Assembly: GCA_030150485.1 (NCBI GenBank)
Contig: JASLFZ010000055.1
Coordinates: 1 to 20,630 of the forward strand
Direction of reading: 5' to 3'
Length of the DNA: 20,630 nucleotides
Origin: Candidatus Saccharimonadales bacterium
GTDB taxonomy: Bacteria > Patescibacteriota > Saccharimonadia > UBA4664 > SCTI01
Part shown: positions 7,119 through 14,043 of the stretch, in pieces
How positions within the stretch are numbered: position 1 is the first letter of the stretch
How the letters are laid out: each line of letters starts with the position of its first letter
Made by a program: the position numbers and the translations under genes
Notes under the pieces: model-generated
What the model was told of the DNA's origin: nothing
The model's database searches: none
What the model saw: only the letters and a program-made list of their open reading frames with translations

Positions 7119-7133
7119 AGCTGATGATCAGCT
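7119..7133. promoter_or_regulatory. Operator-like palindrome at the recJ -35 region
   Basis: AGCTGAT-G-ATCAGCT is a perfect 7-bp inverted repeat with one central base. It covers the spacer and -35 region of the recJ promoter and includes the stop codon of the 7128-7553 gene. A regulator bound here would block recJ transcription; the binding protein is unknown. Confidence 0.4.
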
Positions 7134-7553
7134 GAGGCTATAAGAGCGGTGCCCAGGTGGGCGGGGCTCATCACCCCGCCCACCATTGGTGTCGTCTGGC
7201 GGATCTTCGAGGCCGTTGCTGGTTCTTGCATCGCGAGCTTGGTAAATTCCCATGCTCAAACAAACTAGAAGGACGCAGGCGGAAGATCGCCCAAGCGCAG
7301 GGGTTCTGGATACCTGGTCAATGTAGAGATAGGTCGCCGTGAACCAGAGCACTGGCTCGATCGGCACGAAGCGTTTAAAGTGGCGCCGTCCGGATTGTGT
7401 CTGAACCACGAGCCAGTCCCGCAGAACCAGCGGCTGGCACACATCAGCGTTCCATGCCACTTGGTACCCAACCAGCCAGACAAACGTGGCGAATATCATT
7501 TCGCCTATGGCGCAGAAAGCTTCTCTTTCATGCGTTAGAGCCTTTTGGTACAT
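7128..7553 (-). CDS. Hypothetical small membrane protein
   Basis: Unrecognised. From the ATG at 7551-7553 the product is 141 residues with hydrophobic segments at about 20-34 (MIFATFVWLVGYQVAW), 66-80 (PIEPVLWFTATYLYI) and 92-104 (SSACVLLVCLSMGIY), then a charged, proline/glycine-rich tail. An in-frame TTG four codons upstream is possible, but GAGGTGG lies just before the ATG. A promoter at 7592-7621 gives a leader of about 30 nt. A GC-rich hairpin (7156-7184) is embedded in the last codons, so the tail may be coding sequence that doubles as a transcript end. Codon-use analysis would be needed to be sure it is translated. Confidence 0.55.
   Translation of the reverse strand: MYQKALTHEREAFCAIGEMIFATFVWLVGYQVAWNADVCQPLVLRDWLVVQTQSGRRHFKRFVPIEPVLWFTATYLYIDQVSRTPALGRSSACVLLVCLSMGIYQARDARTSNGLEDPPDDTNGGRGDEPRPPGHRSYSLS
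7156..7184. terminator. GC-rich perfect hairpin without U-tract
   Basis: GGTGGGCGGGG (7156-7166) pairs perfectly with CCCCGCCCACC (7174-7184) over a 7-nt loop. It lies inside the 3' codons of the minus-strand gene and just upstream of the recJ promoter. There is no T-run on either side. Confidence 0.5.
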
Positions 7554-7586
7554 CTCCCACCTCAAGTCATTGGAATGGAAACGACT

Positions 7587-7601
7587 GGTCTAGAATAGAC
7601 C
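7587..7601. promoter_or_regulatory. Operator-like dyad over the -10 box of the 7128-7553 gene
   Basis: GGTCTA-GAA-TAGACC is a perfect 6-bp inverted repeat with a 3-nt centre and fully covers the -10 box at 7592-7597. The winged-helix regulator gene ends 34 nt away, making it a candidate binder (inference). Confidence 0.45.
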
Positions 7602-7621
7602 CCGGCTCCGAGCGCCGTCAA
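7592..7621 (-). promoter_or_regulatory. Promoter of the 7128-7553 gene
   Basis: Minus strand TTGACG (7616-7621), 18 nt, TATTCT (7592-7597). Predicted start near 7585, about 30 nt before the ATG. Confidence 0.65.
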
Positions 7622-7634
7622 GCGCGAGGTGCGA

Positions 7635-7919
7635 CTAGTTAACGACGCGGCGCTTGGTGGCTTGGGACTTCAGCACGATGCTTTGCAACTCGCGGTAAAG
7701 CGGGAACTTCTGGTTAGCGGTATAGACGTTGGTGTTGGAGTGTTTGTGGGCTTTGACAAACCCAATCTCTTCCAGCTTCTTAAGCTCACGCTGAACATTC
7801 CCGGGATCTTCTTTGATCATCTGGGCAAGACCGCGGACGTGCGCTTTATAATCGGGGTATTTGGTGAATACCGTGATAATTTTGCGGCGCGTCTTCGATG
7901 TAATAAAAACTTCCAGCAT
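7635..7919 (-). CDS. Winged-helix DNA-binding protein
   Basis: A 94-residue single-domain winged helix-turn-helix protein of the ArsR/MarR-like type. The order is helix 1 (SKTRRKIITVFTKYP, 8-22), a helix-turn-helix (VRGLAQMIKEDPGNVQRELK, 28-47; recognition helix DPGNVQRELKKLEEIG), then a beta-wing (FVKAHKHSNTNVYTAN). This layout, with the EDPGNVQREL-type recognition helix, resembles the N-terminal module of nucleotidyltransferase-linked regulators, but no second domain is present. No effector-binding residues or metal-site cysteines are visible. It lies directly upstream of the 7128-7553 gene, whose promoter carries a dyad. The ATG lacks a good ribosome site. Local regulation is the likely job (inference). 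Confidence 0.82.
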   Translation of the reverse strand: MLEVFITSKTRRKIITVFTKYPDYKAHVRGLAQMIKEDPGNVQRELKKLEEIGFVKAHKHSNTNVYTANQKFPLYRELQSIVLKSQATKRRVVN

Positions 7920-7960
7920 TGTGCTAATTACAACCTCGTTTCACTAACCTACTTATGGTT

Positions 7961-7989
7961 ATACTAGCGAACCGCCAATGTGATTGCAA
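7961..7989 (-). promoter_or_regulatory. Candidate promoter of the winged-helix gene
   Basis: Minus strand TTGCAA (7984-7989), 17 nt, TAGTAT (7961-7966), within the 115-nt gap after secF. Each box matches consensus at four of six positions. Confidence 0.5.
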
Positions 7990-8034
7990 ATGGGTTTTAG
8001 CGATCAGCTGCCATGAACAACTATTGTATACGGG

Positions 8035-8952
8035 CTATGCGGTGCGCTTGGGCACGGGCCGGTTGGCGGCGCGCTTTTGGCGCCACGTGAACCACGTCAC
8101 CAAAATGGGCGAGGCGTTGAAGATTGATGAGTAGGTGCCCGACGCGATCCCGACCAAAAGGGCCAGCACAAAGGTCTTGATCGACTGACCGCCGAAAAGA
8201 TACAGAGCCAGCAGCGTCAGGAGTACTGTTAATGAAGTGTTAATAGACCGGGCCAGCGTTTCCTGGATACTCTTGTTGACGATGTCGACAAAATCGCCGC
8301 GCTCGCGGCGCAGGTTTTCGCGGATCCGGTCGAACACCACGATGGTGTCGTGCACCGAAAAACCGATCACCGTCAGCACCGCAGTCACAAAAAGTGAGTC
8401 AATCTCGACCTTGAAGAAGACGCCGAGTAAGGAAAATACGCCGATGAGTAGCAAAGCGTCGTGGAGCATGGCGATGATGGCGGCGACGCCAAAGTTCCAC
8501 GAGTTCATGGGCGGCGGGATGTTACGAAATGCAAAAGCGATGTAGAGCACGATGGCGGCGGCGGCCAGAGCCACCGAAATCAGGGCGTTGCGTGTAATAC
8601 TGGAGCTAATCGAAGGACCAACCGTCTGGAAGCTGGTCTCCTGGTGGCCCTTGGCGCCCAAATAGGCGCTGAGCCGCTGGTGGTCGGCTTGCTGAGTGGT
8701 CGCGCTGGCCTCATCACGGTAGCGAATCAGGGTGTCACCCCCACTTGCCACCACGCTGATATCCTGGAGCTTAAGCTGGCCGCCAATTCCCTGCACATCC
8801 GACTGCTGGACCTGGCCATGCACCTGGAGCTCCTGGCCGCCTTGGAAGTCGATCCCCAGCCGCAGGCCGTGCGTTAACAACGAGATCAGCCCTGGGATGA
8901 TAATAATGAGCGAGATGGCGTACCAGATGCGCCGCTTGGCAATTAAGTTCAT
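8035..8952 (-). CDS. secF: Protein translocase subunit SecF
   Basis: Inner-membrane partner of SecD that uses the proton-motive force to help complete Sec-dependent export. The 305-residue protein has the family plan: TM1 (about 10-27), GIDFQGG at the start of the periplasmic P1 domain (33-39), then a block of five helices from about 118. The conserved GFSVHDTIVVFDRIREN (about 197-213) corresponds to the usual GYSxxDTVVVFDRIREN, and NTSLTVLLTLLALYLFGG follows. Start: the reading frame extends 19 codons upstream into secD, but ATG 8950-8952 has GGAGGAG 8 nt upstream, gives the expected N-terminus, and overlaps the secD stop as ATGA. It is translationally coupled to secD. No clear terminator follows. 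Confidence 0.95.
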   Translation of the reverse strand: MNLIAKRRIWYAISLIIIIPGLISLLTHGLRLGIDFQGGQELQVHGQVQQSDVQGIGGQLKLQDISVVASGGDTLIRYRDEASATTQQADHQRLSAYLGAKGHQETSFQTVGPSISSSITRNALISVALAAAAIVLYIAFAFRNIPPPMNSWNFGVAAIIAMLHDALLLIGVFSLLGVFFKVEIDSLFVTAVLTVIGFSVHDTIVVFDRIRENLRRERGDFVDIVNKSIQETLARSINTSLTVLLTLLALYLFGGQSIKTFVLALLVGIASGTYSSIFNASPILVTWFTWRQKRAANRPVPKRTA

Positions 8953-10271
8953 TTGGACGGCTCCTCCGCTGCCGCTGGCAGCCCATAGGCGGTCATGCGC
9001 CGCCCCCACGCCTGCCGCACCGCCAGCCGCAGGAAGGTGCGGCTTATCAATACTGAGGTAAACAGACTAATGAGCACCCCGAGCCCCAGGGTAATAGCAA
9101 AGCCACGAATGATCGGCTCGCCAAAGGCGTACAGGATGAAGCAGGTTATCAGAGTTGAGACGTTTGAGTCGCGGATTGAGGTCCAAGCCCGGTCGAAGCC
9201 GGCTTCAAGTGCCGCCACGAATGACTTGCCGGCGCGAAGCTCTTCCTTTAGCCGCTCAAAAATTAGGATGTTGGCGTCCACGGCCATACCAATACTTAAG
9301 ATGAAGCCGGCGGTACCGGCCAGCGTCAGCACGATCGCATACGGCGTCAGCGTGCTGAGTTTATAGAGGCTCAAGGTTAGAAAGGTGTAAATCAGCAGCG
9401 CGCCCACCGCCAGCAGCCCAGCCAACCGATAGTACGCCACCATAAAGACCGCTACCACCGCCAAGCCGATAATACCGGCTACGAAGCTCTTGGTGATGGA
9501 CTGCTGGCCGAGCGTTGGCCCCACGCTGCTCTCCTGCACCAAGCTGATAGGCACCGGCAGCGCGCCGGCATTAATCTCGTTGGCAATCTGTTGAGCCGCC
9601 TGGATACTTTGGAAGTTCCCCGAAAGCTGGGCGGTACCATCGGTGATTGGCTGCGAAACCGTGGCCGGCCCGAACACCACCTGGTTATCAAGCAGGGTGA
9701 CGAGGCGCCCATTCTCCTTATTAATACGCGTAGTGAGGGCGGCAAACTTACTGACCGCCTCCCCCTTCATCTGAAGGGTGACGATGGGCTGCCCGGTTTG
9801 CGTATCGACGTTGGGATCGGCGCGGCTGACATCTTTACCGGTGAGGCCGGTGTCTATCGGCTGGGCGCTGGTATCGGTGCTGCTGGGGATCTCCAGGAAG
9901 GTCAGGTTAGCGGTGCGGCCAATCTGATTGATGGCGGAGTTCACATCTTTAACACCTGGCAGCTCTACCACCACCTGGTCCTTGCCCTGCTGAGAGGCGG
10001 TAATCTGAGAGGTACCGTTCGGATCGGCTCGCTTTTCGACCACATTGATCAGCGAGGTCATAGCTTGCGAGCGCTGGGCGGGCGGAGTTTTGCTCAAATC
10101 AGCCTGGAAGACCAGATAGGCACCACCTTGGAGGTCGAGGCCCTGCTTAACACCCAGTTTGGCATGCTTGAAGCCGATATCGTGAAGTAGGGCGGTTTCC
10201 TGGGGATAGGATAGCCAGGCCGCCACCACCGCCAGCAGTAAGATCAACCAGAATTTGACTCGCAGACTCAT
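8949..10271 (-). CDS. secD: Protein translocase subunit SecD
   Basis: Larger half of the SecDF export motor in the cytoplasmic membrane. The 440 residues contain TM1 (about 5-21), GLDLQGG (44-50), the periplasmic P1 domain with VVVELPGV, and a C-terminal block of five helices. SIGMAVDANILIFERLKEEL is the conserved RND-type motif carrying the proton-relay aspartate. The length is short compared with Escherichia coli SecD but normal for compact bacteria. The promoter at 10284-10313 predicts a 5' leader of only about 6 nt and no ribosome site is seen, so initiation may be near-leaderless. It diverges from priA. The exported Rpf-like protein in this window is a plausible Sec client. Confidence 0.96.
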   Translation of the reverse strand: MSLRVKFWLILLLAVVAAWLSYPQETALLHDIGFKHAKLGVKQGLDLQGGAYLVFQADLSKTPPAQRSQAMTSLINVVEKRADPNGTSQITASQQGKDQVVVELPGVKDVNSAINQIGRTANLTFLEIPSSTDTSAQPIDTGLTGKDVSRADPNVDTQTGQPIVTLQMKGEAVSKFAALTTRINKENGRLVTLLDNQVVFGPATVSQPITDGTAQLSGNFQSIQAAQQIANEINAGALPVPISLVQESSVGPTLGQQSITKSFVAGIIGLAVVAVFMVAYYRLAGLLAVGALLIYTFLTLSLYKLSTLTPYAIVLTLAGTAGFILSIGMAVDANILIFERLKEELRAGKSFVAALEAGFDRAWTSIRDSNVSTLITCFILYAFGEPIIRGFAITLGLGVLISLFTSVLISRTFLRLAVRQAWGRRMTAYGLPAAAEEPSK

Positions 10272-10283
10272 AAACTACCCGTT

Positions 10284-10313
10284 AGTGTAGCGCAGAAGCG
10301 GTATGAGGCGCAA
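10284..10313 (-). promoter_or_regulatory. Promoter of secDF with very short leader
   Basis: Minus strand TTGCGC (10308-10313), 18 nt, TACACT (10284-10289). The predicted start is about 6 nt before the secD ATG. Confidence 0.55.
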
Positions 10314-10343
10314 TCTGAGCGCGGCGAGCTGGCCGCCCATCAC

Positions 10344-10352
10344 TGATACAAT
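10344..10352 (+). promoter_or_regulatory. Extended -10 promoter giving a leaderless priA mRNA
   Basis: TG-A-TACAAT followed by six bases (GAAGCC) and the priA ATG at 10359. The geometry is identical to that at recJ. There is no Shine-Dalgarno before the ATG. Confidence 0.65.
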
Positions 10353-10358
10353 GAAGCC

Positions 10359-12308
10359 ATGAAGGTGGCGACAAAACAGTATGTGCTGGTGGCCCCGCTC
10401 ACCTATACCGGTGCGGCCTCGAAGGGCTTTACCTATGAGACGGAAGCACCGCTGACGCCGGGTCAGGTCGTTAAGATACCGCTCGGCCGCCGCCAAAGCC
10501 TCGGGGTGGTGACGGGTGTAACCAAGGTTAAGCCCGCGTTCGCCACCAAACCCGTTAGCGAGGTGTTGGATCTCGCGCCCCTGCCTATCCACCTCGTGGA
10601 GCTGGCGGCCTGGCTGGGTGACTACTACTACTCCAGCCCGAAAGCGGTCTGGCAGACGCTTTTGCCGGCCGGTATTACGCGCAAACGCCGGGCGCGTAAG
10701 GTTGCGGAGGAGGTCTTTACGCTGCCAAAGCAAGACCAAGCCCTTACCGCGCAGCAGCAGGCCGCCTTTGACACCATTAGCCGGGGCACCGAAACCACCT
10801 ACTTGGTGCAGGGCGTGACTGGATCGGGCAAAACCCGGCTCTACCTCGAGCTAGCCGCCGCCCAGCTAGCCGCTGGCCGCTCCGCCATCATTATGATTCC
10901 GGAGATCGCGCTAACCCCGCAGCTGATTGCGTTGTTTGAGGCCAGCTTCCCCGGCCGGGTGGTGCCCTTTCATTCCGGCCTCACCGAGGCTGGCAAGCAC
11001 CAGGCCTGGCAGCAGGCGCTGGAGACCCAGCGGCCGCTCGTGGTGGTCGGGCCGCGCTCAAGCTTGTTTCTGCCCCTGCCGAAACTGGGTTTGATTGTAA
11101 TCGATGAGTGCCACGAAACCACCTACAAGCAAGAACAAAATCCGCGCTACCACGCTATTCCGACGGCGGCAAAGCTGGCCCATTTAACCGGCGCTAAGCT
11201 GGTACTGGGCAGTGCTACGCCGGGCATTGGCGAGGTGTATGCCGCCGAGGTGGGCCGCATTAAGTTAATTAAGTTGACCGAGCGCGTAATGGGGCGCGCG
11301 ATGCCCACCGCCACGATTATCGACATGCGCGACCGAGTGCTGCGGGGTAAAAACAGCTTTCTCTCGCAGCCCTTAGTGACGGCCCTGACTGAAACGCTGG
11401 GGACGGGACGGCAATCTTTGCTTTTCATTAACCGCCGCGGCACCGCGAGCAGCCGAATCTGTAATGACTGCGGCTATGTAGCCAGCTGCCCGACCTGCCA
11501 CCTCCCCCTCACGTTCCACGCGGACACCATGCAGCTGCTCTGCCATCTCTGTGGCTACCACGAAGCACCGGCAGCGGCCTGCCCGGACTGCGGCCACACC
11601 GATCTCAAGTTTCTTGGTGGTGGCACCAAGCGAATTGAAACCGAGATTGAGGCGTTGCTACCGACGGCCCGGCTGGCGCGCATCGATAAAGATAGCGCCG
11701 ACCACAAAACGCTCCCCGAACTGTACCGCTCCCTGCACGCCGGCGAGATCGATATCCTGATCGGCACGCAAATGATCGCCAAGGGTCTCGACCTGCCACG
11801 GCTTGATACTGTGGGGGTGGTCAATGCCGACACCATGCTGCACATGCCCGATTTCTCCAGCGCCGAGCGCACCTTTCAGCTGATTACCCAGGTGGCGGGG
11901 CGCGCAGGGAGGGGCGATACGCCCGGCCGCGTTATTATCCAGACGCGCACGCCGGAGCATCCGGCCATTCGGGCGGCCGCAGCGAGCGATTTCTGGGGTT
12001 TTGCCGCCGGTGAGCTGGCGGGGCGGCGGCTGTTGGGCTATCCCCCTTTCCGCTATCTTCTGAAGTTGAGTGTTTCCGGCGTGACCCAAGAGGCCGCCAT
12101 TGCAGCCGCTCAGGCGCTGCTTGAGGAACTGCTAACCAATCGACGAGTGCGGGTGCTTGGGCCGGCACCGGCCTTTCACGAACGCGCCGGCGGTCAGTAC
12201 CGTTGGCAGCTCGCAGTGAAGGCGGCTGACCGCAGTGAGCTGGTGGCAATAGCCCGAGCTTTGCCGGTGCAGTGGACGACCGACCTCGACCCCGTAAATG
12301 TGCTCTAG
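10359..12308 (+). CDS. priA: Primosomal helicase PriA
   Basis: Superfamily 2 DNA helicase that reloads the replisome at repaired or stalled forks. The N-terminal 3'-DNA-binding domain (about 1-105) is followed by Walker A GVTGSGKT (152-159), PEIALTPQ (181-188), Walker B/DEAH-type box DECH (249-252), LVLGSATPG (281-289), eight zinc-ligand cysteines (368, 371, 377, 380, 395, 398, 408, 411), QMIAKGLDLP (471-480) and QVAGRAGRG. At 649 residues it is somewhat shorter than the roughly 730 of Escherichia coli PriA, mainly in the N-terminal half. The box reads DECH where DEEH is usual. First gene of the priA-def-fmt order common in bacteria; the start is predicted leaderless. Confidence 0.96.
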   Translation: MKVATKQYVLVAPLTYTGAASKGFTYETEAPLTPGQVVKIPLGRRQSLGVVTGVTKVKPAFATKPVSEVLDLAPLPIHLVELAAWLGDYYYSSPKAVWQTLLPAGITRKRRARKVAEEVFTLPKQDQALTAQQQAAFDTISRGTETTYLVQGVTGSGKTRLYLELAAAQLAAGRSAIIMIPEIALTPQLIALFEASFPGRVVPFHSGLTEAGKHQAWQQALETQRPLVVVGPRSSLFLPLPKLGLIVIDECHETTYKQEQNPRYHAIPTAAKLAHLTGAKLVLGSATPGIGEVYAAEVGRIKLIKLTERVMGRAMPTATIIDMRDRVLRGKNSFLSQPLVTALTETLGTGRQSLLFINRRGTASSRICNDCGYVASCPTCHLPLTFHADTMQLLCHLCGYHEAPAAACPDCGHTDLKFLGGGTKRIETEIEALLPTARLARIDKDSADHKTLPELYRSLHAGEIDILIGTQMIAKGLDLPRLDTVGVVNADTMLHMPDFSSAERTFQLITQVAGRAGRGDTPGRVIIQTRTPEHPAIRAAAASDFWGFAAGELAGRRLLGYPPFRYLLKLSVSGVTQEAAIAAAQALLEELLTNRRVRVLGPAPAFHERAGGQYRWQLAVKAADRSELVAIARALPVQWTTDLDPVNVL

Positions 12309-12327
12309 GAAGTTTATTGCTGCATGA

Positions 12328-12372
12328 AACGTGTAAACAAAGTTACCAATGTGTTAACTTTGTTTACACGTT
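12328..12372. repeat. Perfect 18-bp inverted repeat between priA and def
   Basis: The left arm AACGTGTAAACAAAGTTA (12328-12345) and its exact reverse complement (12355-12372) flank a 9-nt loop. It starts 19 nt after the priA stop and lies upstream of the def promoter. No T-run follows, so it does not fit a classical terminator. It could end or protect the priA transcript, or be a protein-binding dyad. AT-rich arms distinguish it from the GC-rich hairpins elsewhere. Confidence 0.8.
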
Positions 12373-12425
12373 AGTGGTAAGAACTAGTGCGCCACCTCTG
12401 CCAGCTCGCCCCCAGCCCCAGTTTT

Positions 12426-12434
12426 TGCTATAGT
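12426..12434 (+). promoter_or_regulatory. Extended -10 promoter of def-fmt
   Basis: TG-C-TATAGT, with 15 nt to the def ATG, predicting a leader of about 9 nt. No convincing -35 box is present. Confidence 0.5.
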
Positions 12435-12449
12435 TAAGCAAGAGAAACT

Positions 12450-13061
12450 ATGGCAAAGCAGCAATCATCCCCCTCCCCCGAACCGACCGCCAAAGACGAT
12501 ATTATTGCCGTCCCGGATCCGCGCCTTAAGCAAAAAAGCCGCCGTGTCGGGCACATCGACCACTCCACCGAGGCGCTCGCCCGCCATATGATTGCGGCAA
12601 CACTCGATTGGGAGCAGACCCGCGAGCACGAGTTTGGTGCGGCGCTGGCCGCGGTGCAGCTAGGGCAGAGTTACCGCGTCATTGTCATCCGCAACGATTT
12701 TGAGGATAAGGATGAGAAATCGTTTGGCGTGTTTGTGAACCCTGAAATTGTGAAGCGCGAGGGTGTTATGGAAGAGGCTATGGAGGGGTGCTTAAGCGTA
12801 CCTGATGTATACGGCCAGGTACCGCGCTACCCCAAGGTCAAAGTGCGAGCCTTAAATCTGCTGGGCCAGCCCATTCGCGTTACCGCTACCGGCTTCTTGG
12901 CGCGGGTGTTGCAACACGAAATCGACCACTGCGAGGGCATTCTGTTCACCGACCGCGTGCCAAACGTTAACAAGCTCTACAAGCTGGGCGCCGATGGCCA
13001 CTTTACTAAGTTCGTGCCACCGAAGCCGGCCGTCAAAGCCAGTCGCGCCCGCCTCAATTAA
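12450..13061 (+). CDS. def: Peptide deformylase
   Basis: Metal enzyme that removes the N-formyl group from nascent proteins at the ribosome. The three family motifs are present in the 203 residues: motif 1 as GAALAAVQ (63-70; usually GxGLAAxQ), motif 2 EGCLSVP (112-118) and motif 3 QHEIDH (155-160). C114, H156 and H160 would bind the metal and E157 is the catalytic glutamate. Motif 1 has alanine where the second glycine usually stands, so activity is likely but the pocket may be altered. The N-terminal 15 residues and the basic C-terminal tail (about 180-203) are low complexity. It is followed 15 nt later by fmt, the enzyme that adds the formyl group. Confidence 0.95.
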   Translation: MAKQQSSPSPEPTAKDDIIAVPDPRLKQKSRRVGHIDHSTEALARHMIAATLDWEQTREHEFGAALAAVQLGQSYRVIVIRNDFEDKDEKSFGVFVNPEIVKREGVMEEAMEGCLSVPDVYGQVPRYPKVKVRALNLLGQPIRVTATGFLARVLQHEIDHCEGILFTDRVPNVNKLYKLGADGHFTKFVPPKPAVKASRARLN

Positions 13062-13076
13062 GGTGACAGCGTTTTT

Positions 13077-14006
13077 ATGAAGCCACGCATTGTTTTTTTT
13101 GGTACCGGGCCGGTTAGCCTCGCCTGCCTCGAGGGCATATACGACGCTTTTGAGATTGAGGCGATTATCACCAAGCCGGATCGGGTAGCCCCCAATGGCC
13201 GTACCCACGAACACCCGGTGCGGAGCTGGGCCGAGGCGCACGCCATTGTACTCCATCAAGTTGCGAGCAAAGCGGCGCTCACAGAGCTGTTCGAGCGTCA
13301 GCAGTTTAGCAGTACAACGGGGCTGGTGGTCGATTTTGGCATGATCATACCGGAGGGGGTTATCGCGACGTTTACGAAAGGTATTATAAACAGCCACTTT
13401 TCGCTGCTGCCCCTGTTACGCGGCGCCGACCCCATCAGCTTTGCTATTTTGGAGGGACACGAGCGCACGGGGGTAAGTTTAATGAAAATTGTGGCGGAAT
13501 TGGACGAGGGCGATCTGATCGCCCAAGAGCCCTACGAGCTCCCCGCGAGCGTTACGACGCCCGAGCTAACGGCGAAGCTGAGTGATATCAGTAACGCGCT
13601 CCTGCGGGAGTACCTGCCGCGCTATATAGATGGCGAGATTGAGCCGTGGCCGCAAAATGCCACCATTGCGCCCACCTACACTCGGAAGCTCAGCAAGGCC
13701 GATGGTGAGCTCGATTGGCGCAAACCAGCCGCAACGCTTGAGCGCGAGGTGCGGGCGCTTATAGGATGGCCGGGTAGCCGCACAGCCCTGTTTGACCGAC
13801 CAGTAACGGTAACTGCGGCGCGTGTGGTGAGCGCGTCCGAAATACCGGAAGAAGCCGACCAAGCAATCGGCTCGGTGGTACGCGTGTGGCCCGACCGCCT
13901 CGTGGTAGCGACCGGCGAAGGCGCATTAGAAATCCTCCAGCTCACCCCCGCCGGCAAGCGGCCAATGGGCGCCGCATCCTTCTTGCGCGGCCTGCCGACA
14001 GATTGA
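13077..14006 (+). CDS. fmt: Methionyl-tRNA formyltransferase
   Basis: Transfers a formyl group from 10-formyl-tetrahydrofolate to initiator Met-tRNA. The 309 residues show VFFGTGPVSLACLEG (6-20), the core NSHFSLLPLLRGADPI (105-120) and the ELDEGD loop (141-146). N105, H107 and D143 line up with the catalytic triad N106/H108/D144 of the Escherichia coli enzyme. The basic loop at 34-46 (usually with PAGRG) is changed to RVAPNGRTHEHP. The C-terminal tRNA-binding domain runs from about 210. AAGGTGA lies 9 nt before the ATG. Its stop codon overlaps the -35 box of the next promoter. Confidence 0.95.
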   Translation: MKPRIVFFGTGPVSLACLEGIYDAFEIEAIITKPDRVAPNGRTHEHPVRSWAEAHAIVLHQVASKAALTELFERQQFSSTTGLVVDFGMIIPEGVIATFTKGIINSHFSLLPLLRGADPISFAILEGHERTGVSLMKIVAELDEGDLIAQEPYELPASVTTPELTAKLSDISNALLREYLPRYIDGEIEPWPQNATIAPTYTRKLSKADGELDWRKPAATLEREVRALIGWPGSRTALFDRPVTVTAARVVSASEIPEEADQAIGSVVRVWPDRLVVATGEGALEILQLTPAGKRPMGAASFLRGLPTD

Positions 14007-14031
14007 CTAGCCACTATATTTAGTGTAGTAT
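14003..14031 (+). promoter_or_regulatory. Promoter of the ABC exporter with very short leader
   Basis: TTGACT (14003-14008), 17 nt, TAGTAT (14026-14031), then 12 nt to the ATG, predicting about 6 nt of leader and no ribosome site. It overlaps the fmt stop codon. Confidence 0.6.
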
Positions 14032-14043
14032 AGAAGATTATCT

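Noticed and set aside
9591..10190. Open frame of 199 codons opposite secD
   Set aside because: Antisense to secD with no recognisable domain; a shadow of biased codon use.
10275..10739. Minus-strand frame of 154 codons overlapping the start of priA
   Set aside because: Overlaps the conserved N-terminal domain of priA and the divergent promoters; product is arginine-rich without features.
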